Shown here piece after piece: positions 52,295 to 59,052 of a stretch of DNA of 64,000 nucleotides. Position 1 is the stretch's first letter. Each line of letters opens with the position of its first letter. The stretch spans positions 62,001 to 126,000 of the forward strand of contig JABUFB010000007.1 of the NCBI GenBank assembly GCA_013314775.1, in the 5' to 3' direction. The notes beneath the pieces are model-generated. The model had not been told where the DNA came from, made no database searches, and was given only the letters and a program-made list of their open reading frames with translations. Origin of the DNA: Armatimonadota bacterium (GTDB lineage Bacteria; Armatimonadota; Zipacnadia; Zipacnadales; JABUFB01). The translations under genes and the position numbers were made by a program.

Positions 52295-53377
52295 ATGTTC
52301 CGCCAGATGCGCCGACTTTTGGGCGCGTGCATTTCTTGTTTCATCTTCTGTACTTACCCGGGGCACTGTCAGACCGCTCCGGGTGACCTCGTCGAGATAC
52401 AGGTTCCCGGCGCACACCTCTCGCTTTTCCCCACACCCCAGCAGCCGGTCCAGCTGGTGATCCGTGCCCGCGCCCTGACCCCAGCGGCAATTTCGCTGAG
52501 ATGCCGCGCGGTGATCGACACACCCCCCGGGATGGCCGACTCGGGGTACCGGGTGTCTGATCCGCAGACGCTGGAACTCACTGAACAGGGGGTCTGGCGC
52601 GAGACCGCCCTTGTCTTCTCGTGCTCTCACACATGCGTGGCGATGACCACAGGGAAGCTGGTGATTCGCGGGTCGGCGGGAGATGTTCCAGTTCGGAAAG
52701 ACGTGCCGATCCGACTGGGCCGAGGCGCCCTGGCGTTCCTTGAGCGCCGCTCGGTTCCATACCCCGACGGCGTACGCGCACTGGATGTCACGTGCCTGGA
52801 AAACCCCTTCCTGCGCGCGGAAGTGATTGGGCCGTCCGGGTGCGTCGCGAGCCTGTTCAGCCATGCAGTCGGCCCGGATGCGCTGGTGCCCGGCGATCAC
52901 CCCTTCGGGCTGGTCTGGGCGGGGTTCGACGAGTGGCATCACAGCACCATGCCCCGGCCGGGCGAGGAAGTTGCTGCCGTCTACTCCGGCAGAGCACTGG
53001 GTGGGGTCGCGAACATGACCGTCCGCCTGGCTGGGGACAGCGACTGCCTGGAGGTCACCTGGGACGCGCGCGCACTGCCCGCCTCGCCAGGGCCGATCTA
53101 CCTGGCGACGAGTGTAGTCAAAGGTTCGTCGCTTACAGTGCCGGGGGCGGGAGATGCTACGGCCGGCGAGATTCTGCCCGTTCCCGCCCAGGGCACGGGA
53201 CAAATGCGAGTGGCCCCGGCCGGCGAGGGGCAGGCGCTGGTGGTGGAGTATGCGGCTTCCACGCTGGTGAGCGTCACGGCCGGGTCGCGGCGCCCCTGGT
53301 ACGACTACTTGGCCTTCAATCTCGGGGAAGGGTCGCCGGGTATCGTGACCTTCCGGCTGCGGATCGCGCCGCTGTGA
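52295..53377 (+). CDS. Secreted protein of unknown function downstream of the FecR-domain gene
   Basis: A 360-residue protein with a signal segment near residues 8-25 (LLGACISCFIFCTYPGHC), which has several Cys but no clear lipobox. The remainder is predicted beta-rich, with an Ig-like first part (VQLVIRARALTPAAISLRCR) and a later enzyme-like or carbohydrate-binding part (GLVWAGFDEWHHSTMPRPGE). I do not recognise a family. It starts 54 bases after the FecR-domain gene and ends in a bidirectional hairpin, so both genes probably form one transcript. Confidence 0.65.
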   Translation: MFRQMRRLLGACISCFIFCTYPGHCQTAPGDLVEIQVPGAHLSLFPTPQQPVQLVIRARALTPAAISLRCRAVIDTPPGMADSGYRVSDPQTLELTEQGVWRETALVFSCSHTCVAMTTGKLVIRGSAGDVPVRKDVPIRLGRGALAFLERRSVPYPDGVRALDVTCLENPFLRAEVIGPSGCVASLFSHAVGPDALVPGDHPFGLVWAGFDEWHHSTMPRPGEEVAAVYSGRALGGVANMTVRLAGDSDCLEVTWDARALPASPGPIYLATSVVKGSSLTVPGAGDATAGEILPVPAQGTGQMRVAPAGEGQALVVEYAASTLVSVTAGSRRPWYDYLAFNLGEGSPGIVTFRLRIAPL

Positions 53378-53403
53378 GTTTGTTTGCGTCTCCCGGCAAA
53401 GCG

Positions 53404-53436
53404 AACGGCGCGCCCCTGTGGCAGGAGCGCGCCGTT
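53404..53436. terminator. Hairpin terminator between convergent genes
   Basis: AACGGCGCGC (53404-53413) pairs perfectly with GCGCGCCGTT (53427-53436) across a 13-base loop. It lies between the plus-strand gene ending at 53377 and the minus-strand gene ending at 53471, so it could serve both. T tracts are weak. Confidence 0.55.
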
Positions 53437-53470
53437 ATGGCTTGCGGAGGGTCGTTTCGATGCCGGGGAG

Positions 53471-54844
53471 CTACTGGTCCGGCCCGATGCCCACGAACTG
53501 GGCTGCAAGCTGGACCATCTCCTGGTCCGAAACCTGTGTTACCCGGCCCGATGCGTATTGCTCATCGATGAGTTCCTTGATCTGCTGGACGCCGGGATGA
53601 TCCTTGGATATACGGGCGTCACCCTCCAGCCGATACCAGACATTGATCCACTGGGCAATCCCGGCGAGGCCGGACTTGTCGGTGACCGCAACCCCCGGCG
53701 GACGGTTGAGGATTTTGGCGGTGTCGAAGATGTTGTAGATCTCCTCGTCCTTGTACAGCCCATCGGCGTGGATGCCGGCCTTGGTGACGTTGAAGTTTGC
53801 GCCCACGAAGGGTTGGTTATCCGGGATGCACATGCCGATTTCCCGCGCGAAATAGTCGGCGATCTCGGTGATAACCGACAAGTCCATCCCGTCGTTGGTT
53901 CCCCGCAGGGCGCAGTACTCGATGGCGAGCGCTTCCACCGGGGTGTTGCCGGTGCGCTCTCCGATGCCCAGACAGGTGCCGTTGGCCACGCCGCATCCGT
54001 AGAGCCAGGCAGTGGTAGCGTTGACCAGGCCATTGTAGAAGTCATTGTGCCCGTGCCATTCGAGGCAGTCCGCGGGGACGCCGCCCAGGAAGCGCAGGCC
54101 GTAGATGATCCCGCGGACGCTGCGGGGCAATGCGACGCCCGGATAAGTGACGCCAAAGCCCAAGGTGTCGCAGGCGCGCACCTTGATGGGCGTCTTCGCT
54201 TCCTCGGACAGCTTCATCAATTCGCGCACGAAGGGGATGACGAAGCCGTAGAAGTCGGCCCGGGTTATGTCCTCGAGATGGCAGCGGGGGATGATGCCCT
54301 CCTCCAGAGCCATCTTCACTACCGCCAGGTAGTTGTCCATGGCCTCGGAGCGCTTCATGTTGAGCTTGTGGAAGATGTGGTAGTCGGAGCAGGAGGTGAG
54401 CATCCCGGTTTCCTTGATGCCCAACTCGCGCACAAGCTGGAAGTCCTTGCGAGATGCCCGGATCCAGCTCGTGACTTGCGGGAACTCGTAGCCCCGCTCC
54501 TGGCAAAGCCGGAGAGCTTCGCGATCGCGCTCAGTGTAAACGAAAAATTCGCAGGCCCGGATGATGCCCTTCGGCCCACTCAGGCGGTTGAGCATGTCAT
54601 AGATGGCCACGATCTGCGCAGGTGTGAAAGGCGGCCGGGACTGCTGACCGTCGCGGAAGGTGGTGTCGCTGATATAGATCTGCGCCGGCGGGTTCATCGG
54701 CACCTGGCGATGGTTGAACACGATGCGCGGCACGTCATGGTAGGGGAACACATCCCTGTATAGCTGTGGCTCGTCCACGTCCTGCAACTCGTAGTGGTAG
54801 TATTCCTCCTCCAGGAGATTCGTAGCGGGATTGTAGTGAGGCAT
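53471..54844 (-). CDS. HMGL-family acyltransferase resembling Re-citrate synthase / homocitrate synthase
   Basis: A 457-residue TIM-barrel enzyme of the HMG-CoA lyase/isopropylmalate synthase superfamily, which condenses acetyl-CoA with a keto acid. The signature DTTFRDGQQSRPPFT lies near residue 60, with the catalytic Arg and metal-binding Asp; the metal-binding HxH is in EWHGHNDF near 262. The R-P-P-F-T stretch and the segment TGMLTSCSDYHIFHKLNM are as I remember them from the anaerobic Re-citrate synthase of clostridia rather than LeuA; no LeuA regulatory domain follows. The ATG at 54844 has GGAGGAAGG upstream, which rejects the longer frame to 55003. No leu genes are nearby. Product could be citrate or homocitrate. 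Confidence 0.75.
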   Translation of the reverse strand: MPHYNPATNLLEEEYYHYELQDVDEPQLYRDVFPYHDVPRIVFNHRQVPMNPPAQIYISDTTFRDGQQSRPPFTPAQIVAIYDMLNRLSGPKGIIRACEFFVYTERDREALRLCQERGYEFPQVTSWIRASRKDFQLVRELGIKETGMLTSCSDYHIFHKLNMKRSEAMDNYLAVVKMALEEGIIPRCHLEDITRADFYGFVIPFVRELMKLSEEAKTPIKVRACDTLGFGVTYPGVALPRSVRGIIYGLRFLGGVPADCLEWHGHNDFYNGLVNATTAWLYGCGVANGTCLGIGERTGNTPVEALAIEYCALRGTNDGMDLSVITEIADYFAREIGMCIPDNQPFVGANFNVTKAGIHADGLYKDEEIYNIFDTAKILNRPPGVAVTDKSGLAGIAQWINVWYRLEGDARISKDHPGVQQIKELIDEQYASGRVTQVSDQEMVQLAAQFVGIGPDQ

Positions 54845-55017
54845 GCGCCTTCCTCCAGCCGACGAGATTCGGCCCGGCCAACAGGCGGGCAAAGACGGCA
54901 GGTTGCACAAACGACACCGCGCGAGGGACCTGGTGTGCTTGGTGGGGTCGCTGCTGCAAATGGGCGCCAACCGGAAGCGTAAATGTGTTATAGTACTGGC
55001 CACGCGATATGTGCCGG

Positions 55018-55047
55018 ATTATAGCACGTATACACAGGAGCCTGCAA
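55018..55047 (-). promoter_or_regulatory. Minus-strand promoter for the HMGL-family synthase
   Basis: On the minus strand TTGCAG (55047-55042) and a perfect TATAAT (55023-55018) are 18 bases apart. Transcription would start near 55011, leaving a leader of about 165 bases before the start at 54844. The -35 box overlaps the region just before the divergent gene's ATG at 55053. Confidence 0.6.
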
Positions 55048-55052
55048 AGCAC

Positions 55053-55877
55053 ATGTCTTTCCCGACAACGAATATCGGCGGCATCGAGATCTCTCGACTG
55101 ATGATCGGCAGTAACACTTTCCACGGTTTCTCCCATTTTAGCAGTGCGCGCGATAACTGGCTCCGGCAGCATTTCACACCAGAGCGCATCTACGAGGTCA
55201 TGCGTTACTGCGCCGAACAGGGCCTGAACGCGACCATCGCTATCCAGCGCAAAGACTACAAAGAGATCATGGAGCAGGTCGAGAAAGACACCGGGGTCCA
55301 CATCAACTACATCGCCACACCGGCCGGGGCGACGCTGGATGACCTCAAGCGCGGCGTGGATGAGGCCGCCGATCTTGGTTGCGAGTTCTGCTGGCCCCAC
55401 ACAAGCTGGACCGACGTGCGCGTACTCGCCAGCGAGAACCGCATCCACGAGGGCCCTGAGGCGCTGGAGTACATCCGCAAAAAGGGCATGATCCCCGGTT
55501 GGAGCACCCACCGTCCGGAGACGGTCATCGTGTCGGATCGCGCCGGCTACGACTGCGCCGGTTATGTGCAGATTTTCAACTCCATCGGGTTCCTGTGCGC
55601 CATCGAGACCGACTGGGAGCGCAATATCATCCAGGGAACGCCCAAGCCCGTGGTGAGCATCAAGCCGCTTGGGGCCGGGAGGATCATGCCCCCCACAGGC
55701 CTGGCCTTCGTATACGGTAATATCAAACCCATTGATACGGTGGTCATCGGGATGATGAGCGTCCAGGAAGCCGAGGAGGATATCCGCATTGCGCGGCAGT
55801 GTATCGAGCAGAGCTGGAGGGGGCCGGAAGTCGAACTGCAGTACACGCGCAGCAAGGCGGCACTGAAGAAGGACTGA
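55053..55877 (+). CDS. Aldo/keto reductase-like TIM-barrel protein
   Basis: A 274-residue protein opening IGGIEISRLMIGSNTFHGF, the first barrel strand typical of aldo/keto-reductase-like proteins. Later strands are visible (CEFCWPHTSW, KPVVSIKPLGAGR, IDTVVIGMMSVQEAEEDI), the last being the nucleotide-side loop region. The catalytic Tyr/Lys/His set of true reductases is not clearly present, so it may be a lyase- or isomerase-like relative. The ATG at 55053 is preferred over the extended frame from 54843 because the added sequence is Arg/Lys-rich and lacks strand pattern; AGGAG lies about 11 bases upstream. The rubrerythrin-fusion gene follows within 45 bases. Confidence 0.7.
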   Translation: MSFPTTNIGGIEISRLMIGSNTFHGFSHFSSARDNWLRQHFTPERIYEVMRYCAEQGLNATIAIQRKDYKEIMEQVEKDTGVHINYIATPAGATLDDLKRGVDEAADLGCEFCWPHTSWTDVRVLASENRIHEGPEALEYIRKKGMIPGWSTHRPETVIVSDRAGYDCAGYVQIFNSIGFLCAIETDWERNIIQGTPKPVVSIKPLGAGRIMPPTGLAFVYGNIKPIDTVVIGMMSVQEAEEDIRIARQCIEQSWRGPEVELQYTRSKAALKKD

Positions 55878-55921
55878 CTACCGCGCACGGGTGCGAAATG
55901 ACTGCAAGCGGGGTGTGGGAT

Positions 55922-57862
55922 ATGAACGATCGATGGATCTGCAGTGTCTGTGGTTATATCCACAAGGGGCCGGCTCCTCCGGATGCCTGCCCCAGCTGCG
56001 GCGCGCCTTTCACGGCCTTCGAGCGCCGTGAGGCGGACCCGAAGCGCCGCTACCGACGCATTCAGATAATCGAAGAGCGCCCCGAGGGCTTCAGGTACCT
56101 GATCATCGGCAACAGCGCAGCAGGACGCACCGCGGCCCAGGCGCTTTCGGCGATGGACCCCGATGCCACGATCACGATCCTGTCGGAAGAGCATGTGGGG
56201 CTCTACGCCAGGCCCATCCTGCCCGACTTCATCGGCGGTATGGACCGCGAGGATTGCCTGTCAACGGGCGCCCATTTCGACGACGAGGGGCTCGAGATCG
56301 TCAAGGGAGTCGTGGCGGAGAGCATCGACCGGGTGGCGAAGACAGTCTCCTGTTCGGACGGCTCGACGTACCCCTACGACGCGCTCCTTCTTGCCACGGG
56401 ATCAAGCCCGATTCAGATCCCCTGGCCCGGTTCGGACGCGGATGGCATCGCGTACTTCCGCACCTTTGCGGATGCCGAACGCATCGCACAAGCAGCCGGG
56501 GATGCGACCCATGCGGTGGTTGTGGGCGGCGGTCTGTTGGGGCTGGAGTTCATTCGGGCCTTCCACATGCGCAAGATACCCACGACGCACCTGGTCAGGG
56601 AAGCGCGCATCGGCGCGCCGGCGCTGGATGAGAAAGCCGGGGAGGTCATCGAACGCGCCCTGGCCGGTTGGGGCGTTGAGGTGATCCTGGAGGACGAAGT
56701 CGAGAGGTTCGAGTCCAGGGACGGACGAGTTTCGGCGGTCAGAACAAAGGGTGGGAGAACCATTGAGTGCGACCTGGTGGGCGTCGCGGTCGGAGTTAGG
56801 CCACGCGTCGATCTTGCGCGCGAAGCCGGACTTGAGGTGGACCGCGGAATCGTCGTGAACCGGCGGTTCCAGACCAGTGACCCATCGATCTACGCCGCTG
56901 GCGATGTAGCCCAGGCTTACGACCAGGTCTGGAACGAGAACCGCGTCAACACCTCCTGGCGCAACTCTTCGGAACAGGGTGACTATGCGGGTATCTACAT
57001 GGCCGGAGGCGAAGGGGAATACCCGGGCGCAGTGGCCGCGAACTTTCAGCTTGCCGCTGGGCTTCCATTCTGCGCCATCGGCATCTCCAATCCCGCCGAC
57101 GAGAGCGCATTTGAGGTCGAGGTCAGCGTGGATATGGATAAGCGCACGTACCGCAAGCTTGTCCGCCGGGATGGCGTGCTGGTGGGCGCTTGTCTGGTTG
57201 GAGACCTGAGCGATTCGAGAAAGATCGAGGACGAGATTCGAGAGAGCACATCACCCATACAGCCCGGCGCGGAGCAGGCTACTCCCGCGCCGAAAGGCCC
57301 CAACGAGGGCGAAAACAAGCAAGGCGGCCCCGAACCGCCACAGGAGGAGGCCGGGACCATGCGCAAGATGACGGAAGAGAACGTGAAAGCGGCATTCGCC
57401 GGTGAGAGCCAGGCCCATATGAAGTACCTCAACTTCGCGGTGAAGGCCGCAGAGGAGGGCAAGTCCAACGTGGCCCGGCTGTTCCGGGCGGCATCCTTCG
57501 CGGAGCAGGTCCATGCGTCCTCGCATCTCGATGTCCTGGGCGGCATCGGCAGTACCGCCGAGAACCTGTCCGAGGCAGCCTATGGGGAAAACTTCGAGGT
57601 TGAGGAAATGTACCCGGCTTTCATGATCGTTGCGGAGGACCAGGAAGAGTTCGAGGCTCACCAGAGTTTCGGCAACGCCTATGAGGCAGAAAAGCAGCAC
57701 CACGAGTTCTATCTGAAGGCCAAGGAAGCTGTGGATGCGGGCCGCGATGTGGACCTGGGCATCATCAACGTCTGCTCGGTATGCGGCTGCACCCTCGAAG
57801 GCGAGGCCCCACACAAGTGTCCCGTCTGCGGGGCGAAGAAGGAAAAGTTCGTGCAGTTCTGA
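55922..57862 (+). CDS. Rubredoxin - FAD-dependent oxidoreductase - rubrerythrin fusion
   Basis: A 646-residue three-part protein. Residues about 1-35 form a rubredoxin-like Cys4 site (CSVCGY...CPSCGAPF). Residues about 55-445 are an FAD/NAD(P)H oxidoreductase of the NADH:rubredoxin reductase/nitrite reductase type (YLIIGNSAAGRTAAQAL; VVVGGGLLGLEFI; SIYAAGDVAQ). After a Pro/Gln-rich linker comes a rubrerythrin (about 480-646): GESQAHMKYL, EQVHASSH and EKQHHEFY supply the diiron ligands, and a C-terminal rubredoxin CSVCGC...CPVCGAKKEKF closes it. The set would pass electrons from NAD(P)H to reduce peroxide. The rubrerythrin part has its own internal ATG and ribosome binding site at 57342-57361, so it may also be made alone. 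ATG 55898 is an alternative start. Confidence 0.88.
   Translation: MNDRWICSVCGYIHKGPAPPDACPSCGAPFTAFERREADPKRRYRRIQIIEERPEGFRYLIIGNSAAGRTAAQALSAMDPDATITILSEEHVGLYARPILPDFIGGMDREDCLSTGAHFDDEGLEIVKGVVAESIDRVAKTVSCSDGSTYPYDALLLATGSSPIQIPWPGSDADGIAYFRTFADAERIAQAAGDATHAVVVGGGLLGLEFIRAFHMRKIPTTHLVREARIGAPALDEKAGEVIERALAGWGVEVILEDEVERFESRDGRVSAVRTKGGRTIECDLVGVAVGVRPRVDLAREAGLEVDRGIVVNRRFQTSDPSIYAAGDVAQAYDQVWNENRVNTSWRNSSEQGDYAGIYMAGGEGEYPGAVAANFQLAAGLPFCAIGISNPADESAFEVEVSVDMDKRTYRKLVRRDGVLVGACLVGDLSDSRKIEDEIRESTSPIQPGAEQATPAPKGPNEGENKQGGPEPPQEEAGTMRKMTEENVKAAFAGESQAHMKYLNFAVKAAEEGKSNVARLFRAASFAEQVHASSHLDVLGGIGSTAENLSEAAYGENFEVEEMYPAFMIVAEDQEEFEAHQSFGNAYEAEKQHHEFYLKAKEAVDAGRDVDLGIINVCSVCGCTLEGEAPHKCPVCGAKKEKFVQF
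57342..57361 (+). promoter_or_regulatory. Internal ribosome binding site and ATG for a free rubrerythrin
   Basis: AGGAGGAGG at 57342-57350 is followed after 8 bases by ATG at 57359-57361, in frame, exactly where a stand-alone rubrerythrin would begin (MRKMTEENVKAAF). This suggests that the fusion arose by loss of a stop codon, or that two products are made. Confidence 0.55.
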
Positions 57863-57887
57863 GCCCCGTCCAGTACGGCGGTGATAC

Positions 57888-57926
57888 AAGCCCGGCGCGA
57901 CAGCTGTCGTCGCGCCCGGCTTGGTT
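57888..57926. terminator. Bidirectional hairpin terminator
   Basis: AAGCCCGGCGCGAC (57888-57901) pairs with GTCGCGCCCGGCTT (57909-57922) with a single C-C mismatch and a 7-base loop, followed on the plus strand by GGTTTATC. It separates the convergent rubrerythrin-fusion gene and the Gfo/Idh gene ending at 57946. Confidence 0.7.
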
Positions 57927-57945
57927 TATCGATATTGGACGGATG

Positions 57946-58986
57946 CTACTCGAACTGGGTCCCCAGCTTGGCTTGGGAGATGACCCACATGTTCTGAACC
58001 GCCTCGTCGAGTGTGACCGGGAACTGGGTGCCCTCGCGGATTGCGCTGTAGAGCTCGTCCCATATCGCCCAGGCCTTCGGGTGGCTGGCCTGGATGGTCT
58101 CCTCAATCCAAGGGAGCTTCTCCGGGCTGCCGAAACCCTCACCCGGAGTGCCGGGGTCCGCAGTGCGTTCAGGCAGGGCGACGGACGGGTCCAGGTACTT
58201 CAGCTGGATTGTGTCGCCGGTGCAGGTGAGGGCGCCGCGGCTGCCCCAGATCAGGTACTCCGGCGCCCCAAGGGCCGCTCCGCCGCTGATTTCCAGGTCC
58301 ACGATTCGGCCATTCTCGCCCTTGAGAATGATCTTGAGGTGGTCTTCGGCGTCGCCAACGGCCGCGACGCGTTTGAGGTCGCTCCACATGGAGGCGATGG
58401 GCGCGCCCAGCAGCTGGCAGGCGTGGTCCACGATGTGCGGACCCCAGTTGAGAAGCTGTCCGCCGCCGAACTCCATGATGGTCTGCCAGTCGTCGCGGCG
58501 CTGGTAGCTGACCCGGGCCAGCTTCACCTCATGCACATCGCCCAGTTTGCCCGAAGCGATAATCTCGCGGATCACGAGGAACGCCGGTTCGAAGCGCCGG
58601 TTGTGCCGCACGAAGAGCTTCGAGCCGGTGCGCTCGGAGGTGGCCCGCAGGCTCTTAGCCTCCTCGAAAGTCAGGCACATGGGCTTTTCCATGAAGACCA
58701 TCTTACCGGCTTCGAGGGCCATGATGCCGTGAGCGTAGTGGTCATTTGAGCGGGTGGCGATGTCCACCAGTTCCACTTCGGGATCATTGATGAGGTCGCG
58801 CACGCTCTCGTAGCTGCGTCCGCCGTAAGTCTCCTCGAAGCGCTTGCAGCGCTCGGGGATGATGTCGCAGGCGGCCACAAGCGTGAACTTGTCGGTCTTG
58901 CCCTCAAGCTCCTTGCAGTGCATCCCCCAACCCGCGCGTCCCAGGCCGACGAGACCAATCCTGATGGGCTCTGACAATGTGCTCAC
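57946..58986 (-). CDS. Gfo/Idh/MocA-family oxidoreductase
   Basis: A 346-residue dehydrogenase. The Rossmann motif is GLVGLGRAGWGMH and the catalytic-Lys loop is MEKPMCLTF near residue 97. The substrate domain includes NWGPHIVDHACQLLG near 180 with the His pair of the family. The start is GTG with GGAAG upstream. It lies 66 bases after the sialidase-like gene on the same strand and may be co-transcribed with it, which would fit a role in breaking down sugars released by that protein. Substrate unknown. It is distinct from the other two family members in this window at 7279 and 19691. Confidence 0.9.
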   Translation of the reverse strand: MSTLSEPIRIGLVGLGRAGWGMHCKELEGKTDKFTLVAACDIIPERCKRFEETYGGRSYESVRDLINDPEVELVDIATRSNDHYAHGIMALEAGKMVFMEKPMCLTFEEAKSLRATSERTGSKLFVRHNRRFEPAFLVIREIIASGKLGDVHEVKLARVSYQRRDDWQTIMEFGGGQLLNWGPHIVDHACQLLGAPIASMWSDLKRVAAVGDAEDHLKIILKGENGRIVDLEISGGAALGAPEYLIWGSRGALTCTGDTIQLKYLDPSVALPERTADPGTPGEGFGSPEKLPWIEETIQASHPKAWAIWDELYSAIREGTQFPVTLDEAVQNMWVISQAKLGTQFE

Positions 58987-59052
58987 CTTCCGAGCGGACC
59001 TTGAGAAGCCCGCGTGATTAGCTGCCCAGCTCTTCGTCTGTCCAATTCGCCG

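Noticed and set aside
53471-55003. Extended start of the HMGL-family gene at 55003
   Set aside because: The added 53 codons are unlike the family and lie in the leader; the ATG at 54844 has GGAGGAAGG upstream.
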